Part shown: positions 44,410-52,249 of the stretch, in pieces | Layout: every line of letters starts with the position of its first letter | Position numbering within the stretch: position 1 is the stretch's first letter | NCBI GenBank assembly: GCA_040751985.1 | Contig: JBFMFU010000092.1 | Span: 1 to 64,000, forward strand | Length of the DNA: 64,000 nt | DNA from: Desulfoferula sp040751985 | Lineage (GTDB): Bacteria; Desulfobacterota; Desulfarculia; Desulfarculales; Desulfarculaceae | Direction: 5' to 3' | Made by a program: the position numbers and the translations under genes | The notes under the pieces: model-generated | What the model was told of the DNA's origin: nothing | The model's database searches: none | Seen by the model: the letters and a program-made list of their open reading frames with translations, nothing else

Positions 44410-45824
44410 TGCCACCCCTTCTCGCCATCCGGGTCCTTGAGCCCCAGAGTCTTCACCTTGGTGTGCAGAGTCTTATAATCCATCTGCAACAGGCGTGCCG
44501 CTTTGGCCTTGTTGCCGCCGGTTTTGTGCAGCACCTGCTCTATCACCCGCCGCTCGACCATGGCCATGGAACGGCGCACGATCTCGCGCAAGGGCTCCCC
44601 CTGCCAGGGGACTTCGTTGACCTTGGCTAGCGGCGCGGCGGCGCCGGCAGCGCCGCCTTTCAAATCCAGATGCTTTTCCCTGACCACCCCCTGGGCCAGC
44701 AACACGGCCCGCCGGATGGTGGCCTTGAGCTGGCGCACATTGCCCGGCCAGACGTGGGACACCAAGGCCCGCACCGCGTTTTCGCTCAGGCCTTTCACCG
44801 GCTTATCCAGCTCCTTGCTGGTCTGGTCCAGGAACCGCTTGGCCAGATACAAGATGTCCTCCTTGCGCTCGCGCAGGGGGGGCACCCTTATGGTGAACTC
44901 GTTCAGGCGGTAGAAAAGGTCGTTCCGGAAGTCCCCCTCCACGGCCAGCGCCTCCAGGTCCAGGTTGCTGGCCGCCAGCAGCCTGACGTCAATTTCGCGA
45001 GGCTTGGTGCCGCCCACCCGGTAGATTTTCTTGTCTTGCAGGGCCCGCAGCAGCTTGGACTGGGAGCCCATGGGCATGTTGGATATCTCGTCCAGAAAAA
45101 AGGTGCCGCCGTGGGCCATCTCCAGCTTGCCGGGCTTCTGTTGCTCGGCCCCGGTGTAGGCTCCTTTTTCGTGCCCGAACAACTCGCTTTCGAAGAGAGA
45201 TTCCGGTATGGCCCCGCAGTCAATGGCTATGAAGGGGGCGTCCGAGCGCTGGCTGCAACGGTGCAAGGCCTGGCTCACCAGCTCCTTGCCGGAGCCGGTT
45301 TCCCCCATGATGAGCACGCTGAAATCGGTGTCGGCCACGCTGTTGACCTCGGTGATCAGCCGGGTCACCGCGTCGCTGGGCCCCATCAGTTCGCGCAGGA
45401 ACTCGTTGGCCTGCAGGCGCCCGGTGAGGCGCCGGAGCTTGCGCTTCAAGCGCACCTCGGACAGGGCGCGGTGTATGACCCGGATCACGTCCTGGTTGTC
45501 AAAGGGCTTGGCCAGATAATCATAAAAACCGGCCCGTATGGCCTCCACCGCACCCTCGATGTCCGCATAGGCGGTGATCATGACCACCGGGAGGTCGGGG
45601 TCCAGGGCCTTGGCCTTGGTCATGACCTCCATTCCGTTCATTCCGGGCATCTTGAAGTCCACCAGCATCAGGTCCGGTTTTTCCGAAGCCACTTTCTTAA
45701 GCGCCGCTTCTCCGGTGGAAGCCGTCAGGGACGTGAAGCCTTCCCTGTGGATGATGTGCGAAAGCATTTCACATACCAAGTCGTCGTCATCCACGATCAA
45801 TATGAGAGGTTTTTCCTCAGACAT
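44406..45824 (-). CDS. Sigma-54-dependent NtrC-family response regulator
   Basis: A 472-residue activator. Receiver domain (about 5-120): LILIVDDDDLVCEML, phospho-Asp in LMLVDFKMPGMNGMEV (about residue 53). AAA+ domain (about 140-370): Walker A IMGETGSGKELVSQAL, the sigma-54 contact loop as GAYTGA (within ESELFGHEKGAYTGA), Walker B GGTFFLDEI and an RLNEFTIRVPPLRER segment. A Fis-type helix-turn-helix closes it (NKAKAARLLQMDYKTLHTKV). It is the only sigma-54 activator in the window and sits in the gas vesicle locus, so it is the prime candidate to drive the gvpA promoter. The start overlaps the preceding gene. Confidence 0.95.
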   Translation of the reverse strand: MSEEKPLILIVDDDDLVCEMLSHIIHREGFTSLTASTGEAALKKVASEKPDLMLVDFKMPGMNGMEVMTKAKALDPDLPVVMITAYADIEGAVEAIRAGFYDYLAKPFDNQDVIRVIHRALSEVRLKRKLRRLTGRLQANEFLRELMGPSDAVTRLITEVNSVADTDFSVLIMGETGSGKELVSQALHRCSQRSDAPFIAIDCGAIPESLFESELFGHEKGAYTGAEQQKPGKLEMAHGGTFFLDEISNMPMGSQSKLLRALQDKKIYRVGGTKPREIDVRLLAASNLDLEALAVEGDFRNDLFYRLNEFTIRVPPLRERKEDILYLAKRFLDQTSKELDKPVKGLSENAVRALVSHVWPGNVRQLKATIRRAVLLAQGVVREKHLDLKGGAAGAAAPLAKVNEVPWQGEPLREIVRRSMAMVERRVIEQVLHKTGGNKAKAARLLQMDYKTLHTKVKTLGLKDPDGEKGWQ

Positions 45825-46464
45825 GATCACGGACTTTCTGGTGCCGGGGAAAATAAAGGGGATAGACGACTTCGATGTCCTTGGCCAGCCAGGGGCTGAG
45901 GTAGTGCAGCATGCCCAGAAAAATGATCCCTGTGTCTCCGGGCTCCAGGGTATCGTTTATCCGGCGGGCAATGAATTCATCACGCTCGGTCAAGATCGTC
46001 TCCAATATCTCCTGGGGCCGCTCCGCCCTGGGGGCTGATTCAGAATGATAATTATCGTCAAGCCCTTGCTTCATTACCTCGTATTCCCGCACCAGCAGTT
46101 CAGCAAACTCAGTGCCCATCAGGCGGGCGCCGCGCTGCACCAGCTTTAAGACCAGGCGGTGGTTGGGGCTGCCCAATTCGGCCATATCCCGCACAATGTT
46201 CAGTTCTTTCCCGCAGATAGGCAAGCCATCCTGGTATAGCTTGACCCTGGCGTAAGGCAAGGCCAGGGCCTCGAGGGCCTGTTCAATCTCCAGCCACATC
46301 TGATGGATAGCTTCATTTTTGCGCTGCCAGCCCTTCTGGCCGCTATGTCGGACAGAATGCCAGCGAACGGCTTTTGCAAGCCCCCCCATGTCGCTAGGGG
46401 AGTGAATTATGGGAAAGTAATAGAGTAATCTACATGGCTTAGCAGGGCGGCTCGCGCAATCCAT
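45817..46464 (-). CDS. Uncharacterised protein at head of the gas vesicle regulatory operon
   Basis: A 215-residue soluble protein with no signal or membrane segment. Notable segments: LYYFPIIHSPSDMGGLAKAV at the N-terminus, KLYQDGLPICGKELNIVRDM in the middle and DTGIIFLGMLHYLSPWLAKD near the C-terminus, the last reminiscent of a nucleotide- or protease-like fold (compare GMLHxL with TraB-type GAxHxxG) but not diagnostic. I recognise no family. Its end overlaps the start of the NtrC-type regulator, so the two are coupled and it may take part in sensing. The start at 46464 follows CGGGGGTG. Confidence 0.7.
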   Translation of the reverse strand: MDCASRPAKPCRLLYYFPIIHSPSDMGGLAKAVRWHSVRHSGQKGWQRKNEAIHQMWLEIEQALEALALPYARVKLYQDGLPICGKELNIVRDMAELGSPNHRLVLKLVQRGARLMGTEFAELLVREYEVMKQGLDDNYHSESAPRAERPQEILETILTERDEFIARRINDTLEPGDTGIIFLGMLHYLSPWLAKDIEVVYPLYFPRHQKVRDHV

Positions 46465-46767
46465 TTCACCCCCGGCTGATGAATAGGATTTGCTTCGGAG
46501 ACGGGCAGTATGGAATCAATTCTATGGAATAATTTACTCTAATTCTGGTACCAAACAACCACTTGTTTGGCGTGCAAACCCTGGAGATAGGTTTTTTGCA
46601 CCTGGTCGGTGGGGATTTTGCTAACTGAGGAAGATTCCTCCTGGCAAAGCTTTGGGCATGAGGCAGACGTGGTTGCCCCGAGGGTCAGAATGCGTTGCGA
46701 CCTCCGGCAGGGGCCGCGCAGAACCATCCAGCGCAGTCTGGCCGGCGGGGACGCCGCGGCCCGAAAA
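46465..46767. other. AT-rich upstream region of the gas vesicle regulatory operon
   Basis: Bases 46500-46570 are AT-rich with repeated GAAT/AATT words and probably hold the promoter of the minus-strand operon beginning at 46464. I found no sigma-54 element there and cannot pick a sure -35/-10. The region 46570-46767 appears to be degraded sequence beyond the YjbQ remnant; short open frames in it show no recognisable similarity. Confidence 0.4.
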
Positions 46768-46909
46768 CTATGTCTGCCCGGCCTCGACCAGCGCCCGGCC
46801 TTCGCGTACGCCGCTGGCCTCCAGGGCCTGGTGCACCTGGGGGGGCGATGTTGATGAACCCCCGGCGGCTGGGGAGGTTGAACCAAAGCCCCTGGCGGTA
46901 GCTTTTCAC
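46768..46909 (-). pseudogene. YjbQ/UPF0047 gene remnant, frameshifted
   Basis: From a GTG at 46909 the minus strand reads KSYRQGLWFNLPSRRGFINI then AP, the start of the YjbQ (TIGR00149, UPF0047) family. After a run of seven C (46839-46845 on the plus strand as G) the family sequence continues in another frame as QVHQALEASGVREGRALVEA, ending at a TAG at 46768. Six C would restore the frame, so a one-base slippage is the likely first lesion. The catalytic HIT-type region and the remaining 90 residues are not found. It is therefore a decayed gene, not a sequencing slip alone. Confidence 0.7.
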
Positions 46910-46929
46910 GGGCCGTCCCCTGCCCCGGT

Positions 46930-47706
46930 CTACTGGACCCAGCGCTCGCGGATGCGCTGCATCTCCGAGCCGCCGGCCGCGGCCAGGCCCTTGTTGAGGA
47001 TGCGCAGCAGCACGGCGTTGCCCTTTTTAACCGGCAGGGCCAGGTCGTTGCGGTCCACCACCGGACGGCCGGTGGCCCACTCCACCTTGTCCAGCAGGCC
47101 CAGCTTGCGGCGGTAATAGAGCACCACCGGCTCGTCCATGACGATGGCCTGCAGGCGTCCCTGCCCCAGGGCCAGCACCGCGTCCCCGTAGCCGGTGAAG
47201 AGCTGGGGCTTGATGCCGCCCGCGGCGCAGATGGTCTGGCCGGAGTCGCCCTGCACCGCCCCCACCTTGAGCGCCGCCAGGTCTGCCAACTTGCTTACAT
47301 TCTTGGTCTGGATGTTGACGAAGATGCTGGTGGACACCGCGTAGTAGGGCGCGCTGAAATCCATGGTGGCCTTGCGCGAGGCCAGGGGGAAGATGCCGCC
47401 CAGGGAGTCCAGGCGCCCGGCCTGCAGGTCGTCCTGCTGCTGCTGCATGTCCAGGGGGAAGAACTGGACCTTAAACTTCAGCTTGTCGGCCATGAAGCGC
47501 CACAGGTCAATGCAGATGCCGGCCGGCTTGCCGTCCTGCTCCAGGAAGCTGAAGGGCGGATAGTTTTGGTGCACGCCCACCTTGACGGGGCCGTGCTCCT
47601 TGACCCAGGCCCGCTCCTGCCGGCCCAGGGGGTCTTGCTCATCCAAGCCACAGGCGGCGACCATGACTACCGCCAGCAAGGCGGTCAACCCAAATAGCCA
47701 TTTCAT
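46930..47706 (-). CDS. Amino-acid-type ABC substrate-binding lipoprotein
   Basis: A 258-residue family 3 solute-binding protein. Lipoprotein signal LFGLTALLAVVMVAACGLDE with a VAAC lipobox near residue 19. The bilobal binding domain shows VKVGVHQNYPPFSFLEQDGK, GICIDLWRFMADKL, FPLASRKATMDFSAPYY and a MDEPVVLYYRR hinge, typical of polar amino acid binders. No permease or ATPase gene is adjacent, so it may serve a distant transporter or act as a sensor. It lies 12 bases below korB in the same direction and may be co-transcribed. Confidence 0.9.
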   Translation of the reverse strand: MKWLFGLTALLAVVMVAACGLDEQDPLGRQERAWVKEHGPVKVGVHQNYPPFSFLEQDGKPAGICIDLWRFMADKLKFKVQFFPLDMQQQQDDLQAGRLDSLGGIFPLASRKATMDFSAPYYAVSTSIFVNIQTKNVSKLADLAALKVGAVQGDSGQTICAAGGIKPQLFTGYGDAVLALGQGRLQAIVMDEPVVLYYRRKLGLLDKVEWATGRPVVDRNDLALPVKKGNAVLLRILNKGLAAAGGSEMQRIRERWVQ

Positions 47707-47718
47707 GGCGAACCCCCT

Positions 47719-48570
47719 CTAAACGAAGTTATCCATCACCTGCGCCAGAATATCATAATCCACCGCCTGCCTGGCCAGGGGCCCCTTTTGCAGCATTGGG
47801 TAGTGATCCTGGAAGGCCGCTCGCTGGTTCTGGTAGATCACGCCGATGGGGATGCGCTCGCCGAACTCATAGCTGAGCCTGATGGCCGCGTCCCAGTTGC
47901 CGGGGTCGTGCTCGTCGCCCAGCTTGTACACCCGCTGCTTGTACCACTGATAGGTGTTGAGCTTGTTGAAGGAGACGCAGGGCTGCAGGATGTCTATCAC
48001 CGCCAGGCCGCGGTGGGCCAGGCCGCGCTGGATCAGGCCCGCCAAGTGCTCCACCTCGCCGGCGTAGCCCCTGGCCACCAGCCCGGCGTGGCAGCTGATG
48101 GCCACGGCCACTGGGTTGAAGGGATAGGAGTACACGCCGTCGGGCTGGGCCTTGGTGCGCATGCCCTCCAGGCTGGTGGGGCTGGCCTGGCCCTTGGTCA
48201 GGCCGTAGATCTGGTTGTCGTGCACCAGCACCGTCAGGTCCACGTTGCGGCGCAGGGCGGCCAGGAAGTGGTTGCCGCCCTCGCCGTAGTGGCAGCCGTC
48301 GCCGCTCACCACCACCACCTTCAGCTCCGGGTTGGCCAGGGCCGCGCCGGTGGCCGCGGGCAGGGAGCGGCCGTGCAGGCCGTTGAAACAGTTGCAGCGC
48401 AGGTAGTGCGGCGTCTTGGCCGCCTGGCCGATGCCGCTGACCAGGAGCACCTGCTGCGGCTCCAGCCCGCTACCGGCCAGGGCCTGCTTGAGGGCCTTGA
48501 GTATGCCGAAGTTGCCGCAGCCCGGGCACCAGGCGGTCTCGAACTGGCCGTAGTCCTCGCTGGTCACCAT
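47719..48570 (-). CDS. korB: 2-oxoacid:ferredoxin oxidoreductase, beta subunit
   Basis: A 283-residue thiamine-diphosphate subunit. CPGCG near residue 15 starts the [4Fe-4S] site; TPP-binding segment VVSGDGCHYGEGGNHFLAAL (about 87-106) and the DNQIYGLTKGQASPTS segment (about 117-132) are typical of the 2-oxoglutarate/2-oxoisovalerate type. It oxidatively decarboxylates 2-oxoacids with CoA, reducing ferredoxin, or runs in reverse for CO2 fixation. It forms a complex with the alpha subunit nine bases upstream. Confidence 0.94.
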   Translation of the reverse strand: MVTSEDYGQFETAWCPGCGNFGILKALKQALAGSGLEPQQVLLVSGIGQAAKTPHYLRCNCFNGLHGRSLPAATGAALANPELKVVVVSGDGCHYGEGGNHFLAALRRNVDLTVLVHDNQIYGLTKGQASPTSLEGMRTKAQPDGVYSYPFNPVAVAISCHAGLVARGYAGEVEHLAGLIQRGLAHRGLAVIDILQPCVSFNKLNTYQWYKQRVYKLGDEHDPGNWDAAIRLSYEFGERIPIGVIYQNQRAAFQDHYPMLQKGPLARQAVDYDILAQVMDNFV

Positions 48571-48579
48571 GGCCGCCCC

Positions 48580-50256
48580 CTACTCTGCCAAACGCCGGAG
48601 GATGTACTCCGGGGTGAAGTTGAGTCCGTCGTAGCGGGTGATCAGACGCTGGGCCGCCAGTCCGGTCTCGAGGCGCAGCAGGCCGGCGAACTGGCCGTCG
48701 GCATTGCCCTCGATCACCACCACCTGCCCAGCCTTCTGGAAGCGCTCCCGGAACTGGGCCGGCTCCAGGGGCCAGACCTGGCCGAAGTGGCAGGTGGCCA
48801 CCCGCCGGCCCTGCGCATTCAGGCGCTGGGCGGCCTCGGCCACCGGCCCTTGGCTGCTGCCCCAGCTCACCAGGAGCAGCTCGGGTTCCTCGGGTCCGCT
48901 GAACACCGGCGGCCAGGCCACGGCCTGGAGCCCCTGGTGCTTGCGCAGCCGCTTGTCCTGCATCACCACCCGCAGCTCCAGGTCCTCGGTGATGTGGCCG
49001 TCCTGGTCGTGCTCGTCGCTGTCGGCCACCACCAGCCCCGGCCCGAAGCCGGGCAGGGCTCGGGGCGAGACCCCGCTGTCGGTGACGGCGTAGCGCTGGT
49101 AGTCCGGGCCGGGCTCCACGGAGCCGGCACGCACCGGCTCAATCGCTGCCAGGTCGAAGGGCTGCACCGCCCGGTAGCTGTCGGCCAGAAACTGGTCCGT
49201 GAGAATGAACACCGGCGTCTGGAACTCCTCGGCCAGGCGCAGGGCCTGGGCCCCGGCCGCGAAGCATTCCTCCACCGTGCCCGGCGTGAGTACCGCCCGG
49301 GGGAACTCACCGTGGCCGCCGTGCAGGGCGAAGTTCAGGTCGCCCTGTTCGCTGCGCGTGGGCAGGCCCGTGGCCGGGCCGGGGCGCATGGCCAGGGCGA
49401 TCACCAGCGGCGTCTCGCTCATGCCGGCCAGGCTCAGGCCCTCGGTCATCAGGGCGTAGCCGCCGCCGCTGGTGCAGACCATGGCCGGCGCGCCGGCATA
49501 GGAGGCGCCCAGGGCCATGTTGACGGCCGCCAGCTCGTCCTCGGCCTGTTCGGTCACCACGCCAAGCTTATGGGCCTGGGCGATGACGTTCAGGGCGATG
49601 GAGGTGGAGGGGGTCATGGGGTAGAAGGCCAGGAACTTCAGCCCGCCGGCTAGGGCCCCCAGGGCCATGGCCTCGTTGCCGTTCAGCATCAACCGCCGGC
49701 CCTGCTCCGCGGCCGGCGGCAGGGGCGTGAAGTCGTGCGCCTGCTTGTTCAGCCAGTCCAGGGCCGCCTGCAGGGCCTGCTGGTTGTCCTCCACCACCTC
49801 GTCGCTGAGCTTGTGCAGCTGGGCCGACAAGAGCTCCTGCAGCAGCGCCGGCTTTAGCCCCAGCAGGCCGCCGGCCACGCCCACGGCCACCGTGTTCAGG
49901 TAGCGCTCCTCGGCCAGCTCGGCGTAAGGCACGTTCAGGCAGGGCGCGGCCGCGCAGGACAGGCCCGTATCGGCCAGCACCCGGCTGCCCGGGGCCAGCT
50001 CGTGCTGGTGCAGGTCCAGCGTTTCCTGGTTCAGGGCCACCAAGAGGTCCACGCCCTCGCGCGGCCCCAGCAGGGGCTGGGCGCTGGCCCGGATGGTGAA
50101 GGTGTTGTGCCCGCCGCGCACCCGGGACATGTAGCTCTGGCTCACCACGATCCAGTAGCCGCTGCGCACCAGGGCCTTGGCCAGCACCTGGCCGATGGTG
50201 ACCAGGCCCTGGCCGGCCTCGCCGCCGATCATGATATTGAGGCTTTCGCGCTGCAT
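48580..50256 (-). CDS. korA: 2-oxoacid:ferredoxin oxidoreductase, fused gamma-alpha subunit
   Basis: A 558-residue subunit. The gamma domain (about 1-185) opens with IMIGGEAGQGLVTIGQVLAK and has SYMSRVRGGHNTFTI; the alpha domain (about 190-558) has NGNEAMALGALAGGLKFLAF, YPMTPSTSIALNVI and RPGPATGLPTRSEQGDL. This gamma-alpha fusion with a short beta partner is the KorAB arrangement. With korB it forms a complete enzyme; the physiological 2-oxoacid (2-oxoglutarate most likely) is not proven by sequence. First gene of the korA-korB pair, after GGGCAGG. Confidence 0.94.
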   Translation of the reverse strand: MQRESLNIMIGGEAGQGLVTIGQVLAKALVRSGYWIVVSQSYMSRVRGGHNTFTIRASAQPLLGPREGVDLLVALNQETLDLHQHELAPGSRVLADTGLSCAAAPCLNVPYAELAEERYLNTVAVGVAGGLLGLKPALLQELLSAQLHKLSDEVVEDNQQALQAALDWLNKQAHDFTPLPPAAEQGRRLMLNGNEAMALGALAGGLKFLAFYPMTPSTSIALNVIAQAHKLGVVTEQAEDELAAVNMALGASYAGAPAMVCTSGGGYALMTEGLSLAGMSETPLVIALAMRPGPATGLPTRSEQGDLNFALHGGHGEFPRAVLTPGTVEECFAAGAQALRLAEEFQTPVFILTDQFLADSYRAVQPFDLAAIEPVRAGSVEPGPDYQRYAVTDSGVSPRALPGFGPGLVVADSDEHDQDGHITEDLELRVVMQDKRLRKHQGLQAVAWPPVFSGPEEPELLLVSWGSSQGPVAEAAQRLNAQGRRVATCHFGQVWPLEPAQFRERFQKAGQVVVIEGNADGQFAGLLRLETGLAAQRLITRYDGLNFTPEYILRRLAE

Positions 50257-50344
50257 AGGCCTGCCCGCCCTTTCTTTGCCCAGGCCGCCTCTTCCCGGCC
50301 GGACGGCCGACCGCGGCGGCTCCTTTCATGGTAGCAAACGGGCG

Positions 50345-51505
50345 CTAACCCTTCCAGAGCGGGCTCATGGAGCGCAGCCGCTCCACGATGGGCGGCAGCT
50401 TGTCCAGGAAGAGCTGCACCTCTTCTTTGGTGTTGAGGTGGTTGAAGGACAGCACCAGGGTGCCCTGGGCGTCGGCGAAGTCCAGGCCGATGGAGATGAG
50501 CACGTGGGAGGCCTGCAGGGCCCCGGCCGCGCAGGCACTGCGCGTGGCCACGCAGATGCCCTCCTCGTCCAGCATGATCATCATGGACTCGCCCTCGATG
50601 TAGCCCACCGACACCGAGACCAGATGGGGCAGGCAGTGCTCGGGGTGGCCATTGATGGTGATGTGGCCGATGCGCTCCTTGAGGCCGGCGGTGGCCAGGT
50701 CCTTGAGGGCCCGGGTGTGGGCCACGCGCTGGCTCATGGACGACAGGGCCAGCTCCGCGGCCTGGCCCATGCCCACGATGCCCACCATGTTCTGGCTGCC
50801 GGCGCGTTTGTTGTGCTCCTGCACGCCGCCGTCCACCAGAGGCCACAGGGGCGTGCCCCGCTTGACGTACAGGGCGCCGGCCCCGGCCGGGCCGTGGAAC
50901 TGGTTGGCGGCCAGGGAGAGCAGGTTCACCCCCAGCTCCTTGACGTTCACCGGCATCACCCCCACCGCGGCCACCGCGTCGGTGTGCATCGGTATCTTGT
51001 GCGAGGCGGCGAGACGAGCGATCTCGGCCACGGGCTCCAGGGTGCCGATCTCGTTGTTGGCCAGCATCACCGTGATCAAGACCGTCTGGTCGGTGATGGC
51101 CTTGGCCACCTGGGCCGGGTCCAGCCGGCCGTACTGGTCCACGTCCAGGGAGGTGACGCGCCAGTCCTGCAGCTTTAGCGCGCGCAGGGTGCGCAGCACC
51201 GCGTTGTGCTCGATGTTGCTGGTGATGATGTGCCGGCCCTTCTTGGCTTGGGCCCAGGCCACGCCCTTGATGGCGTGGTTGATGCTTTCGGTGCCACCGG
51301 AGCAGAACACGATCTCCCGGGGCTCGGCCCCGATCAGGGCCGCCACCTGCTCGCGGGCCTTTTCCAGGGCCGCGCCGGCCGCATCGCCCACCTGGTGCTG
51401 GCTGGAGGGATTGCCCCAGTTCCGGGCCAGGTAGTCGCTCATGGCCTGCTGCACCCCGGGCAAGAGCGGGGTGCCGGCCAGGCTGTCGAAGTATATGGGC
51501 GCCAC
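50345..51505 (-). CDS. NifS/IscS-like protein lacking the PLP lysine
   Basis: A 386-residue fold type I aminotransferase-family protein, same length as cysteine desulfurases. IYFDSLAGTPLLPGVQQAM, FCSGGTESINHAIKG, SNIEHNAVL (stacking His), LANNEIGTLEPV and the mobile-loop Cys in ATRSACAAGAL are kept. But where IscS has S-x-H-K with the Schiff-base lysine this protein has LAANQFHGPAGAGALYV: Ser203, His205 and Lys206 (E. coli numbering) become Ala, Asn and Gln, and Gln183 becomes Ala in HTDAVAAVG. It should not form the normal PLP aldimine. GTG start; the IscU-like gene lies nine bases upstream, so they are one operon. Confidence 0.9.
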   Translation of the reverse strand: MAPIYFDSLAGTPLLPGVQQAMSDYLARNWGNPSSQHQVGDAAGAALEKAREQVAALIGAEPREIVFCSGGTESINHAIKGVAWAQAKKGRHIITSNIEHNAVLRTLRALKLQDWRVTSLDVDQYGRLDPAQVAKAITDQTVLITVMLANNEIGTLEPVAEIARLAASHKIPMHTDAVAAVGVMPVNVKELGVNLLSLAANQFHGPAGAGALYVKRGTPLWPLVDGGVQEHNKRAGSQNMVGIVGMGQAAELALSSMSQRVAHTRALKDLATAGLKERIGHITINGHPEHCLPHLVSVSVGYIEGESMMIMLDEEGICVATRSACAAGALQASHVLISIGLDFADAQGTLVLSFNHLNTKEEVQLFLDKLPPIVERLRSMSPLWKG

Positions 51506-51514
51506 GTCTTCCCC

Positions 51515-52066
51515 CTAGTGCTCGTGCGGGATCTCTTGCCCGCAGTTGGTGCAGAACGGCGCCTCGCTGGGCACCTCTAGGTCGCAGTAGGGGCAGTAGC
51601 ACTTCTCGCCCTTGCCGTGGGCGTGGGCGTGGCCGGGCTCGACGTGCATGCCGGCCAGCTCCTCGGCGGCGCTCTTGGGCTTGGGCGGCTTGCCGGCCTT
51701 GCGGTCCAGGTAGTCCTGGATGGCCATATGCAGGGCGTCCGCGCCCAGGTTGGAGCAGTGCAGCTTGTTCTTGGGCAGGCCGCCCAGGGCCTGGGCCACG
51801 TCCCTGTTGCTGATCTTCATGGCCTGGTCCAGGGGTTTGCCCTTGGCCATCTCGGTGACCATGGAGCTGACCGCGATGGCCGCGCCGCAGCCGAAGGTCT
51901 TGAACTTGATGTCCTCTATGGCCTGGTCCTTGACCTTGATGTACACGGTCATCATGTCGCCGCAGACGGGGTTGCCCACCTCGCCCTTGCCGTCGGGCTC
52001 GGCGATCTCCCCCACGTTGCGCGGGTGCATGAAATGATCCTTCACCAGCTCCGAATACGCCTGCAT
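51515..52066 (-). CDS. IscU-like Fe-S scaffold with His-rich linker and zinc ribbon
   Basis: A 183-residue protein. Residues 1-125 are an IscU/NifU-N scaffold with cluster ligands in GNPVCGDMMTVYI, TFGCGAAIAVSS and KLHCSNLGADAL. The HscA-binding LPPVK motif is replaced by LPKNK. A Lys/Pro linker, then a His-rich stretch (HVEPGHAHAHGKGEK) and a CYCPYC-n12-CTNC zinc-ribbon (about 155-178) are added, which ordinary IscU lacks. The ATG at 52066 follows GGGAGATG. It is co-transcribed with the NifS-like gene, an ISC-like pair outside any full isc or suf operon. Confidence 0.9.
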   Translation of the reverse strand: MQAYSELVKDHFMHPRNVGEIAEPDGKGEVGNPVCGDMMTVYIKVKDQAIEDIKFKTFGCGAAIAVSSMVTEMAKGKPLDQAMKISNRDVAQALGGLPKNKLHCSNLGADALHMAIQDYLDRKAGKPPKPKSAAEELAGMHVEPGHAHAHGKGEKCYCPYCDLEVPSEAPFCTNCGQEIPHEH

Positions 52067-52179
52067 CTGCCATCTCCCTGCCAGGGGTTGCTCTTTGCAC
52101 GGCCTATTTCCTAATAATAAGTCTCGTCTGGCCCCCGCGCCTAGCCGCCGCCCAAAAATATTCTGCTTCCGCCCCCTGG

Positions 52180-52209
52180 TTGACTTGGCCGCGGTTTGTG
52201 CCATGTATT
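52180..52209 (+). promoter_or_regulatory. Probable sigma-70 promoter of the DJ-1/PfpI gene
   Basis: TTGACT (52180-52185) with a TGTATT hexamer 18 bases on (52204-52209), 41 bases before the ATG. The fit at -35 is five of six and at -10 moderate. Confidence 0.45.
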
Positions 52210-52249
52210 AGTTAGTAGTCTTTATATTCTCAAGCCTAAGGAGGACGCC

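Noticed and set aside
46539..46886. A 115-codon minus-strand frame upstream of the gas vesicle operon
   Set aside because: It runs through the decayed YjbQ region in a different frame, has no ribosome site and shows no recognisable similarity.
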